Assembly (NCBI RefSeq): GCF_033118175.1
Contig: NC_083688.1
Span: forward strand, 3,624,501 to 3,688,500
Direction: 5' to 3'
From: Dama dama
Taxonomy: Eukaryota > Chordata > Mammalia > Artiodactyla > Cervidae
Length of the DNA stretch: 64,000 bases
Part shown: piece after piece, positions 47,601-56,780 of the stretch
Layout: each line of letters begins with the position of its first letter
Numbering within the stretch: position 1 is the stretch's first letter
Position numbers and translations under genes: made by a program
Notes under the pieces: generated by a model
What the model was told of the DNA's origin: nothing
The model's database searches: none
Seen by the model: only the letters and a program-made list of their open reading frames with translations

Positions 47601-50600
47601 CCGGCCCCCCCATTCACTCTGCTGTCCCCCATGGCACCTACCCATCTTGGCACTCAACCCCCTTCACAAATATTTGTTCAACTGAAAGACAGCCGAGCTG
47701 CTTTGTTAACACACAACAGACATCGGGAAGAAGCTTCTCAATAGCAACAGCTGCCAAGCACAGCCGCAAGATTCAGTGTAATCTTCGGTCAACAACTACT
47801 TATCGAGCCCAGGAGAGGCCCCGGGTGGGCGGCGGGGACTGTGTGCTGAAACCCGAACTCCAGGGGAAGGAGCTGGGGGCACAGCTGTGAGCAGGGACCG
47901 GGGTTGGGGGGGACCAGGGCTGGGCTCTCAGGAAGCGTTGATGCTCAGAATTGCCACTCTCCATCCCAAAACACTTGGGAAAAAAAATCTCCTTTTCCCA
48001 AATTTCTCTGGGTCCACAAGGCTGAACTGAAAGAAAGGCCCAGGGTCAAGGACATTCTCTGCCGAGAGGACTACTCACAGACCACGGTCCCATTGACCAT
48101 GTGGAACTGGTAGCCGTTCAGCAGGGGCTGGCAGCCGAGCCGCTTCACCCTCTCGTAGCAGCAGTCGTGGGCCAGGCAGCACCTGTGGGCCAGATGGAGG
48201 GAGATGGGGGCTTTCCTGAGGATGGCCCCAGGGAGAAGGCGGGAAAGGACTCACCCGCCTCCTTCCCAGATGACAACGTGCGGAAGGCAGGGAGGTGACT
48301 TCCTGACGGTGTTGAAAATCGTAGAAAGAGCCCTTCTCTACCTACTGCTGGCTTATGAGCTCCTCATAGTGACCCTAGGAGGTGCAGTCCTTGTCCCCAT
48401 TCTGCGGGGGAGGAAACGAGGTTCAGAGGTGAATTTCCCCCAAATCTAGGCTCCCATGACGTATTCATTCATTTAATGACTTGCCGTTGTTGTTCAGTCA
48501 CTACGTCGTGTCCGACTCTCTGAGACCCCATGGACTGCAGCACTCCAGGCTTCCCTGTCCTTCACTAACTCCCAGAGTTTGCTCAAACTCCTGTCCACTG
48601 AGTCGGTGATGCCATCCAACCATCTCATCCTCTGCCGCTCTCTTCTCCTTTTGCCTTCAGTTAACGACGGAGCACCAACTATGTGCCCAGCCCTCGGAGA
48701 GGCTCTGAGCAGACAAAGGTCAGCACGTCAGACATAATCCTTCGGTCTTTGCTCTGTTGAGGCTCAGAGCCAGTGAGACGGCAATGGGATAGACGGAGCA
48801 GGGACAGCACTGGAGGAGAGAAAACAGCTGGGGATGGCCTCGGCCCGCCTCCCTAGCCAAGTCAGAGCGGCAGGAATGCAGAGACAGGGACTGGCCGATC
48901 CCCTGGGCTGGACGCTCAGTCTTCCTCCATCACCATCTGCATCCACACGTGGGCTCCTGGTTGTCTGTCATCTTTGGCTAACAGTGCTGGAATGCTCATC
49001 AGCCTTAGGACTCGGAAGGGGAGGCACCGAGCGTTAAAGGGCCTGGACTTTGAAACAAGAAAACTCTGGTGCAAATCCTGACTCTGCCACTCAAGGGGCT
49101 GAAGGTCTTCGGGCTCTGCGGCTTTGTTCAGTGGGTCCCCCGTAAAATGTCCACCAGTGTCCCCCGTAAAATGGAGACGGTGGCCTGGCCTCGACCATGC
49201 GCTAGCAGGATTAAACCAGGCCCTGCGTGCAGAGCACCAGTCCCAGGGCTCAGCGCGTGCCGGGCATTTTGGCAGTGCCGGGCGCCCTCCAGGGCTCTGG
49301 GGTCTTCCTGGCTGGAACAATCTGTGGTCTCAAGAGCCCAGCCCAGAGGGCTGGAGCTCCAGGGGTGATATTCAGGCCCTGCTGTGGGGCTATATTCATC
49401 CACACTCTGGTGAAAGCGGCCAGGAACATTTTGCTTCTTATTTCTTCGAATAAAAAGATGCACAGACCGTCCTGTCTCCTACTTCCCTGTTCCCTCGCCA
49501 GATAACACCAACCTCCACCTTTTCTGGGAACTCACACTCCCCCCTCCCCATCCTGAGAAGCAGGCCTGGCAGCCAGGTCTGGGCCATGTGGCCTCACCCA
49601 GATGGACAACTTCTCCAAACTGGGCCACTCAGATTCTCTCTCCTTCCCGCAGAATGGAATTAGGATGGGAGACAGCGGGTCAGTCTTGCTGCACTGATAA
49701 TCCTAAAATGTGAGGGCCCTAGAAAAGACGGCATTTGCCACGAGGACTGAGAGCTGGCGTTTTTCTAGAGCTCTGGGCAGGGCTGACCACACGATCTGCA
49801 TAGTGCAACATGAAAACGAAGGGGCCCCTTATTCAAACACCATCCAGCATTTCAAGATGGTGACAGCCGAGCAGCAAACCTCCTGCGGGCCCCAGACGGC
49901 AGGAAGCCAGCCCCAGCCCTGGGCCCCTCAGGACCTCCCTCCCACTCCCATTCAGTTTTGTCCTTCTGCTCAGGCTCACCCGAATGGATTTGTTCCTTGC
50001 AATTTGCAAGTCCGAACATCCTCTCTCTCTTCAAGAAGGGATTTCAATGAGAATCGAGTGACAGAAAGCCTCAGAGCCTCTGCACTCACCTGTCAGTGTT
50101 ATCCACGGGGGTCCCCTTGCCCCCGAGCCCGCAGTAGCAGCCATATCCGTAGTATGAGAAGAAGGCGCTCCGCCCTGTGATGTGTTTGACCATCCTTTGA
50201 AACTGCCAGAAGCTGCTGTGCGTGGGGGCCATCACTGCCGAGGAGCAAATAAGGAAGAAGGGAAGAAGTGATGAGAAAGATTGCTTTCACATCCCCTAGC
50301 CGGAGCCCCCTAAACTGAACGCCAGCCCCTTTAATGGGGACAGGAGAGGGTCAGTCAACTGCATCACACAGCTAGTTTCTTGCTAACCCAGGAGGAGAAC
50401 CCAGTTTCCAGGACATTCAGGACAATGCTGTCAACTACAGTCTGCTCCCCGCAGGAAAAGACCACCGTCCCGTTCAGAAACACCCTCAGGTCTGATGCTA
50501 ATCATTAACAAGAAAGGTTCAAAGCCAGAAATGCCAGTCCCTGCAAAAATCACTGGGGCTTTTACAGTCTTACAGGAGAAACAAAATACTTAAGAGGCAG

Positions 50601-50834
50601 AAAAAGCTGTCCTCAATTCATTTTTTTAACAGCAAATACAGGTGGCACAGTGGTAAAGAATCCCCCTGCCAATGCAGGAGATGCAAGAGATGCAGGTTCG
50701 ATCCCCGGGTGGAGAAGATCCCCTGGAGTAGGAAATGGCAACCCACTGCAGCATTCTTGCCTGGAAAATTCCATGGGCAGAAAAGCCTGGCAGCCCATAG
50801 TCCATGGGGTCACAAAGAGTCAGACATGAATGAG

Positions 50835-50876
<42 letters not shown>

Positions 50877-52910
50877 AACTTAGCAATTTTTACTTATACA
50901 AAGTGCTTAGGAAAGTGAGGGGAAATATATATATGTATATGTATATATTTATATATATGTATGTATATATATATATATGGAGAGAGGAATGTTTGCTGCA
51001 GCATTATTTGTGATATCAAAAAATTGGAGACTACCCACATGCCTGCTGACAAGGAGATAATAACTAAATGATGTCTTGAAAACATACTACTTTTAATAGC
51101 AATATCACTAGGCAGTGGGACTGGGGAAGTAGGTGGAGAAAAAAACAGGCAACATTAACCCTAAATACATTCATGCTGTCTGATATATATATTTTTCACA
51201 ACAAGTCTGTGTTAATTTTCTATTGAAATGTTGGCAACACATGTATGTAAAGGCCCGAGTGTATGTCAGTCTTTCAGTGGTGTCTGACTCTTTGCAACCC
51301 CATGGACTGTAGCCTGCCAGGCTCCTCTGTCCATGGGATTCTCCAGCAAGAGTACTGGAGTGGGTTGCCATTTCCTCCTCCAGGGGATCTTCCGGACTCA
51401 GGGATCAAAGCTTCGTCTCTCTGGTTTCCTGCATTGGCAGGTGGATTCTTTACCCCTGCACCACCTGGGAAGCCCAGGTAAAGGCCTAAAAGGATGTATA
51501 CCAAACTCTGAAGACGGTTTACATAGAAATGGATAAGGGTCTGTGAAAGATGGGAAGGATTTTATCTTGTTACTCTATACTAATGTATTTTACTTTTTAA
51601 TTACAAGTGAATATTAGTTTTACAATAAAAATAAAATAAAAACATGAAGAAGAAAACCCAAAATGGGAGGTTTAGGGATATTTTTCCAGGAGCCCTCCCA
51701 TCTCATTCTGTGACTTTGGATGCCCTGTGGTCCCAAACACTGCGGAGGGGCCCAAGCCTGGGGGCGGTCTCTGCGGCCGAAGCAGCGCCTGGAGAGAGGG
51801 TAGGACCATCCTGAGACACCGCTCTTGGGGTACACAGAGCTGGGTGTTTGCAGCAGTGGTCCTTCCTGCACACGGATCCCCTGCCTCTAACATCATGATC
51901 TTGAAAAAATGGTGCCTTCCACCACTGACTAAGTGAAACGGGGACCCCATTTTTTACATTTTGACTTAGGGACCCAAAAGTGACTGCGTCACAGCTGAAA
52001 CAGAAAAATGGGTTTGGGCAAATCTCCACTCATCTCATCAAAGCAACAAGTCAGAGAGTTTTCCAGCACACCCAACACTAGGAAACACCTAGTAAGTTCT
52101 CTTTCACTTTGCAGAGATATGTAATCTGATCTCCTGGAAGCAATGACTTATAATTACCCATTATTCCACAGGTCACCGTAAGAATGCCTTTCTGAGGAGA
52201 ATTAATTATTCCTACATTAGCTAGATGTATGTCCACGCTTTTGTTCTGGAATCCATACGACTTTAAATGAAGGCAACTTAAGATGAAGACAACAGACCAG
52301 GGTGACCAAGGGGACCAGAGGCGGGGGATGAGTCAGGAGGCTGGGGCTGACAATGCAGGGCTGCACATAAAACACGTGACTGATGAGAACCCACCGTATA
52401 CACAGGGGACTCTGCTCAGCTCTCTAACGACCTGTGTGGGAAGCAAGCCTATAAAAGGGGGGACACATGTACATCCGTAAACTGCGCCATGCAGGGAAAA
52501 CTAACACAGCCTTGTAAATCGACTATACTCCAATAAAAATCTATTTAAAAATAAGTAAATAAAGGCAACTGGCATCCAAAGACTCCTGAAAGGTATGTGT
52601 GCGGTACAACAGTGGTCAGATGCCCTCTTTCTTAGCAAATGGTTAGCAACCTTTGATTTTCTAAATGTTCTGTGAGATCCCAGCACTGGGGTGAGTGCTT
52701 TTTGCAGAAGCAGCAGAAGCAGGAGGCCTTCGGGGGGGGGGGCCCACTTCACTGCGGGCTCCCCTCTGAGCGACCCGTGATTCCGCTCACCTGACGCCAC
52801 CTGAGGAGGGGTCGCCCCAGAGACAGACAGGGGGTCACACCCTGGAGCTCGCCCGGCTGTGACTACTTACAGCAGGAGGCAAAGACCACGAGAACCCCGA
52901 AGACCTTCAT
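38510..52910 (-). CDS. PLA2G2C: PLA2G2C, group IIC secreted phospholipase A2 (four coding exons, intact)
   Basis: Coding exons read on - are 52910-52871, 50234-50090, 48182-48079 and 38676-38510, 456 nt in all (151 residues plus stop). Splice sites are canonical and phases match. The signal peptide is about residues 1-19 (MKVFGVLVVFASC...), followed by SSFWQFQRMVKHITGRSAFF, close to rodent IIC as I remember it. Ca loop YGCYCGLGG is at 44-52 and active site CCLAHDCCY at 63-71 (His67/Asp68); the second catalytic Asp is Asp117 in CECD. The mature part has 16 cysteines, including the extra pair in a short insert (CECALGPGVSCLC) that defines IIC. One sequon, Asn92-Gly-Thr. No stop, frameshift or missing exon is seen. 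Intron 3 is 9.4 kb and full of SINEs, L2 and BovB. The human gene is annotated as inactive, so an intact ruminant copy is notable. Confidence 0.94.
39200..39935 (+). mobile_element. L2 LINE, 3' region
   Basis: Typical L2 order: cagagaggatctccctgacc, acgctgtacttttcgc, gtaagctatgtgaggctgagg, ctggcacacagtatgtgctc, ending in cagtaaatgaatgaaacg. Lies in PLA2G2C intron 3. Confidence 0.65.
40036..40463 (-). mobile_element. BovB 3' end next to a TG repeat
   Basis: (TG)n at 40036-40051, then antisense BovB from ttcagttcagttcagtcgc to tacatccatgcatgac. Confidence 0.88.
40464..40660 (+). repeat. Ancient mammalian interspersed repeat, unnamed
   Basis: accagtttcatggaagatg atttttccacgg ... ggttggggacccctggc, a pattern seen in many mammalian genomes. 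I do not recall the family name with certainty. Confidence 0.4.
40661..41937. other. Intronic sequence of PLA2G2C, GC-rich part and pyrimidine tract
   Basis: GC-rich at about 41060-41350, then C/T-rich at 41460-41620. Long overlapping ORFs on both strands are compositional. No gene motif. Confidence 0.5.
41938..42168 (+). mobile_element. Bov-tA SINE with short target-site duplication
   Basis: Sense copy. ttccacc at 41931-41937 and 42169-42175. Confidence 0.88.
42580..43140 (+). mobile_element. L2 LINE fragment
   Basis: ctagagaggcccttcccgac ... ttcacagcacttgtcgctac ... cataagctccttccagtc; L2-type 3' coding and UTR remnants. Confidence 0.5.
43365..43880 (+). mobile_element. L2 3' end split by Bov-tA
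   Basis: ttgattgagtttctaacatatgcc before and ggagctcaaactccagttgagg after the SINE at 43536-43735. Confidence 0.5.
43536..43735 (+). mobile_element. Bov-tA SINE
   Basis: Sense copy (gctcctcaggggctcagcag ... cacgactgagcatgcatgc). Confidence 0.88.
44371..44383. promoter_or_regulatory. Palindromic RFX X-box motif in PLA2G2C intron 3
   Basis: GTTGCTAGGCAAC, two perfect inverted half-sites (GTTGC/GCAAC) around TAG, a textbook RFX-family binding palindrome. It lies in intronic sequence in which I recognise no repeat. Whether it is bound is unknown. Confidence 0.4.
44728..44836 (-). mobile_element. Bov-tA fragment
   Basis: BovA half only (tttttgcagtcccatggac ... gccatttcctcctccag). Confidence 0.8.
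44860..44990 (-). mobile_element. MIR SINE
   Basis: Antisense MIR (gaggggactaaggcccagg ... cctgactccaaagc). Confidence 0.55.
45200..45370 (+). mobile_element. MIR SINE
   Basis: Sense MIR (gacctggtctgagtcccag ... cacttcacctctctgagcc). Confidence 0.55.
45772..46014 (+). mobile_element. BovB 3' end
   Basis: gctgaagctccaatactctgg ... aggcgcgactgagtgac. Confidence 0.88.
46015..48078. other. PLA2G2C intron 3, unassigned part
   Basis: No gene and no clear repeat except weak remnants. Adjoins coding exon 3 at 48079. Confidence 0.5.
48079..48182 (-). CDS. PLA2G2C: PLA2G2C exon 3 (active-site helix)
   Basis: The acceptor ctggcccacag precedes 48182 and the donor gtgagt follows 48079. The exon encodes CCLAHDCCYERVKRLGC, then NGYQFHMVNGTVV and the first base of the next Cys. 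It is 104 nt, two codons shorter than the matching PLA2G2F exon. The catalytic His and the calcium-ligand Asp are both present. Confidence 0.95.
48355..48440 (-). mobile_element. MIR SINE fragment
   Basis: Antisense MIR-like gtccttgtccccattctgcgg ggaggaaacgaggttcagagg. Confidence 0.5.
48488..48660 (-). mobile_element. BovB 3' fragment inside an L2-like sequence
   Basis: ttgttgttcagtcactacgtc ... ccttttgccttcag. Flanks tattcattcatttaatgac and agcaccaactatgtgccc look like one L2 3' end. Confidence 0.8.
49035..49215 (+). mobile_element. MIR SINE
   Basis: gggcctggactttgaaac ... ctctggtgcaaatcctgactc, sense MIR, with a short internal duplication of ccccgtaaaatg. Confidence 0.55.
50090..50234 (-). 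CDS. PLA2G2C: PLA2G2C exon 2 (mature N-terminus and calcium loop)
   Basis: Read on -, the acceptor gctcctcggcag precedes 50234 and the donor gtgagt follows 50090. The exon is 145 nt. It encodes LMAPTHSSFWQFQRMVKHIT and continues through YYGYGCYCGLGGKGTPVDNTD, and ends in a split Arg codon. Confidence 0.95.
50640..50835 (+). mobile_element. Bov-tA SINE
   Basis: Sense copy in PLA2G2C intron 1 (aggtggcacagtggtaaag ... gagtcagacatgaatgagc), followed by the CA repeat. Confidence 0.88.
50836..50872. repeat. (CA)n microsatellite
   Basis: About 18 uninterrupted CA units grown from the tail of the Bov-tA; likely polymorphic. Confidence 0.95.
50926..50979. repeat. (TA/TG)n low-complexity repeat
   Basis: tatatatatgtatatgtat-type alternating sequence. 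Confidence 0.9.
51256..51477 (-). mobile_element. Bov-tA SINE with target-site duplication
   Basis: Antisense copy. Perfect 9-bp direct repeat gtaaaggcc at 51247-51255 and 51478-51486. Confidence 0.92.
52290..52560 (+). mobile_element. Artiodactyl L1 3' end
   Basis: ggggactctgctcagctct ... cctataaaagggg ... aactaacacagccttgtaaa ... actccaataaaaa, an A-tailed L1 3'UTR in PLA2G2C intron 1, antisense to the gene. Confidence 0.55.
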
Positions 52911-52956
52911 TCCCGAGGAGCTCAGGCGGTTTTCGAGAGCGCTGCCAGCTGAAGTC
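52871..52956 (-). CDS. PLA2G2C: PLA2G2C exon 1 (signal peptide; part possibly 5'UTR)
   Basis: The ATG is at 52910-52908 and the donor CT|gtaagt is at 52871/52870. On - the exon appears to begin at 52956, after an acceptor-like tctctccaaatag. The 46 nt before the ATG are open in frame and read ...NRLSSSG immediately before Met, recalling the VSSG before the internal Met of mouse IIC. A further upstream exon may therefore supply 5'UTR or a longer N-terminus. The coding part that I am sure of is 52910-52871. Confidence 0.85.
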
Positions 52957-53469
52957 CTATTTGGAGAGAAAATAACCAAAATGAGGGACGCCATGTGGTA
53001 GCGAAACCCACAGCCACAGCGCAGGTCTTCGAAAGCCCTCAGTGGAGGGCTCCGAGCAAAGAGACCTTTTCAAACCTAATCATCTCTGAATACAATACCC
53101 CCTCGGGTATTTAGACCTAAATATAAAGATAAGAATGGTTCAATTGTTTGAAAAGTCCATGTTTTTGTTTTTGTTTTTTTTCAATTTCTTTCTTTGGCAA
53201 CACTAAGCCTTCATCCTTTTTTAGTTTTCTTTTGAGGAGTCAATATTTCCTGTGTTGCCAAGTTGACAGGCAAATATGGTTCGTGATGGGAATCCACTGT
53301 GGGAAAGTCTGGCCCCATTTACATGGCAGTCCCCCTGGGTTTTCCTTCCTTGATGACCAGGTAACTTATTCATAAACCTAGCCCCTCTGAATCCTAGCTT
53401 GCTCTCCTAAAGAGACTAAAATTGCCTATCAGTCATTTCAAACATTTATTAAGAAATTAGTTGGAGTCT

Positions 53470-54000
53470 TAAAAAAATTATACAAATGAACTTATTTGCA
53501 AAACAGAAATAGACTCACAGCCATAGGAAACAAACTTATGATTAGAAAGTGGGGGATGGAGGGATAAATCAGGAGTTTGGGATTAACAGAGACACACTAT
53601 TGTAAATAAAATAGATAACCAACAAGGACCTACTACATAGTACAGGGAACTCTACTCAGCACTCTGTAATAACCTACATGGGAAAAGAATCCGAAAAAGA
53701 ATAGATATATGTATAACTAAGTGGGGCTTCCCTGGTGGCTCAGATGGTAAAGAATCTGCTGCAATGCAGGAGACCCAGGTTCAATCCCTGGGTCGGGAAG
53801 ATGCCCTGGAGAAGGGAAGGGCAACCCACTCCAGTATTCTTGCCTGGAGAATCCCAAGGACAGAAAAGCCTGGTGGGCTACAGTCCATGGGGTTGCAAAG
53901 AGTCATATAGGACTGAGTGACTAACACATACAAGTCATTCTGCTATGCACCTGAAACTAACAGAACATTGTAATGAATTACACTCCAATAAGAAAAAGAA
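53470..54000 (+). mobile_element. Artiodactyl L1 3' end split by Bov-tA
   Basis: ggagggataaatcaggagtt ... gtacagggaactctactcag before, ctgctatgcacctgaaactaac ... ctccaataagaaa after the SINE. Confidence 0.6.
53725..53938 (+). mobile_element. Bov-tA SINE
   Basis: Sense copy (gggcttccctggtggctcag ... ggactgagtgactaacac). Confidence 0.9.
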
Positions 54001-54099
54001 AAAAACACTTAGCAGATCACTGTAGCATATCTATCTATTTCGAATAAAGTAAATTCTTTGTAAAGAAGAAATAGAAATTAGTAAATGCGAGGTGCTATT

Positions 54100-54235
54100 T
54101 TCCTTAAGGGCTTCATATCTGTACATTATTTAATCCTCGCAATAACCTGAGAGACTCTATTATCAGTTTCGAGATGGAGAAACTGAGGCCCGGTGAGTTT
54201 GGACAACTTCCTCCTGCTCACACAGCCCCCTACTG
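54100..54235 (-). mobile_element. MIR SINE
   Basis: Antisense MIR (tcctcgcaataacctgagag ... gagaaactgaggcccgg). Confidence 0.6.
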
Positions 54236-54343
54236 CACCGACTTGTGGAGGTCAACTAAAATAAATTAAGCAAGTAAAACAGACCGGCACTGTAAAACTC
54301 TGCACCAGGTGACCGCACCCTTCTTACCACTATTGGCAACGGT

Positions 54344-54553
54344 GCATGCGTACCTGCTCAGTCATGCACGGCTCTTAGCAACCCCATGGACTGGAGCCCG
54401 CCAATCTCCTCTGTCCATGGGATTTTCCTGGTTAGAATACTGAAGTGGGTTGCTATCCCCCCCATCCAGGGGTGTCTCCCAGACCTAGGGATCGAACCTG
54501 CGTCTCGTGCATTGGCAGGCAGATTCTTCACCTCCGAGCCATCTGGGAAGGTC
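54344..54553 (-). mobile_element. Bov-tA SINE with target-site duplication
   Basis: Antisense copy. attggcaacggt (54332-54343) and attagcaatggt (54554-54565) flank it, two mismatches in 12. Confidence 0.88.
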
Positions 54554-55017
54554 ATTAGCAATGGTAAGGGTAGCCATAGCCCGCACACTTCTCACAGGAT
54601 GGCAGAGGAGAACGTGGGCTCAGGATCCCATGTCCTCACGTGGAGCCCCGTGGCAAAGTTTCCCAAGAAAATTTCAAAACAAGTGTCCTGCCGGAGCATC
54701 CTGGGAGAATTTGCTACTTTTGCCCTCATTGGCAAGATTCTGGTAGATGCTGAGAGGCTGGGCCTGACCGGGCCTGGTCCCAGCCAGACTTCATCTCAGA
54801 TGCTGCAAGGGATGTTTTCAAATTAGGTTCCATCTTACAGGCTGACTTCCTTTGTTTCTTTTGAGTGTGAAAAAAAAATAACTGTGTGATGGTTTAGCCC
54901 ACGACGAAGGGACTCATACCTTTCAAAAGAGCGAGTGATGACACTTTGGTGAGAAGAAAGGGACCTGGGTGCATTTCTGGTAATGAGATAGTACAGGCTC
55001 TTATTAAGCATCAACTA

Positions 55018-55225
55018 TTCCCTGGGGGCTCAGTGGTAAAGACTCTGCCTGCAATGCAGGAGGCCTGGTTTTAATCCCTGGGTCAGGAAGATCCCCTGGA
55101 GGAGGGCATGGCAACCCACTCCGGTATTCTGGCCTGGAGAATCCCATGAACAGAGGAGCCTGGAGGGCTACAGTCCATGGGGTCTCAGAGTCGGACACAA
55201 CTGAAGTAATTTAGCACACACATGC
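55018..55225 (+). mobile_element. Bov-tA SINE
   Basis: Sense copy (attccctgggggctcagtgg ... ggacacaactgaagtaattt). Confidence 0.88.
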
Positions 55226-55689
55226 CTTCTTCTAAGGAGACAAGATTGTGGCCCCAGGAGGGCCTCCAAGCTGGTTGGAGACCAAGTAGGTAAGTATAGA
55301 CCATACATGGATCAAAAGCGCCCCATGGGAAGAAAGTCTGTGTGGTTCTCCAGGGCTTCCTGAATGCTTGGCAGTCTCTGGCAGGCCCCCTCTTTAGGGC
55401 AGGGATATCAGCTGCTCCTGACGCTCTTACTCACCCACTGGGAACTGCCTCTGTCTGCTCCAAGGTTGTGACCCTGCCCAGCCAAGATGGGAGGAGCAGC
55501 CCCTGGAGGTGATGATTTAAAGGGCCAAGCCCCCAGGATGTTGAGAAAAGGGAATTCTTGGGCACTGTTGACGGGAATGTGAATTGGTGTAGCCAAACAG
55601 TGTGGAGGTTTCTCAAAATATTAAAGACAGAACTACCACCAGCTCAGGTCAGTTCACTCTTGTCTCAATCTCAATCAATCTCAATCTGA

Positions 55690-56014
55690 ATTGCAAACGA
55701 GATTCAGTCTCAGTCCTGTCTGACTCTTTGTGACCCCATGGACTGCAGCACGCCAGGCCTCCCTGTCCACCACCAACTCCCAGAGTTTGCTCAAACTCAT
55801 GTCCATTGAGTCGGTGATGCCATCCAACCATCTCATCCTCTGTCATCTCCTTCTTTTCCTGCCCTCAATCTTTCCCAGCATCAGGGTCTTTTCCAATGAG
55901 TCAGCTCTACACATCAGGTGGCCAAAGTAATGGAGTTTCAGCTTCAGCATCAGTCCTTCCAATGAATATTCAGGACTGATTTCCTTTAGGATGGACTGGT
56001 TGGATCTCCTTGCA
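55690..56014 (-). mobile_element. BovB 3' end
   Basis: Antisense 3' end (cctgtctgactctttgtgac ... ggttggatctccttgc). The L1 words agaactacca and actaccgtatgatcc on either side suggest an actacc target duplication. Confidence 0.85.
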
Positions 56015-56180
56015 TCACTACCGTATGATCCAACTATTCCACTTCTGGGTAGTTATCCAAAGAAAACAGAAACACTAATCTGAAAAGACATATGACCTTT
56101 ATATTCACTGCAGCATTATTTACAATAGCCAAGATATGAAGCAACCTAAGCATTCCTTGACATGTATATATAATGAAATA

Positions 56181-56305
56181 TTGTTGTTCAGTTGCTAAGT
56201 CACGTCCAACTCTTTGCAACCCTATGGACTGAGGTCCTCTAGGCTCCTCTGTCCATAGGTTTTCCAAGCGAGAATACTGGAGTGGGTTGCCATTTCCTTC
56301 TCCAG
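56181..56305 (-). mobile_element. Truncated Bov-tA with target-site duplication
   Basis: Only the BovA half is present; perfect 9-bp direct repeat aatgaaata at 56172-56180 and 56306-56314. Confidence 0.9.
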
Positions 56306-56780
56306 AATGAAATACTACCCAGCCATAAAAAAACTAAATTGTTTGCCATTTGCAACAACACGGATGGGCCTAGAGGATAGTAGGCCAAGTGAAATGTCAT
56401 ACAGAGAAAGACAAATACCATATGATTCCACCTATATGTGGTATCTGAAAAACAAACAAATGAACAAATCAAACAGAAACAGAGTCATAGATACAGAGAA
56501 CAAACAGGCGGTTTCCAGAGGGAAGGGAGGTGGAGGGTTGGGCAAAAGAGGTGAGGGCATGAAGAGACACGGACTTCCAGTTATCAAATGTCACGGGGAT
56601 GTAATACACAGCATAAGGACTATAGTTAATAATATTGTGATAATTTCATGTGGTGACAGATGGTTAACAGACTTATCGTGGTCATCATTTCGCAGCATGT
56701 TTCATCAGCCACTACAGTGTACTCCTGAAATGAACATGATACTGTATGTCAACCGTACTTCAGTAAAAAATAAATAAAGG

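Larger units (their letters stand above)
55540..56780 (+). mobile_element. L1 3' region split by BovB and Bov-tA
   Basis: gttgacgggaatgtgaattgg ... cactgcagcattatttacaatag ... gatgggcctagaggatag ... atatgattccacctatatg, ending in an A-rich tail. Interruptions at 55690-56014 and 56181-56305. Confidence 0.75.

Noticed and set aside
20200..52000. CRISPR array or tandem phage-like repeats suggested by the recurrence of similar 200-bp units
   Set aside because: The recurring units are dispersed Bov-tA and BovB copies in both orientations, several with their own target-site duplications, in a mammalian genome.
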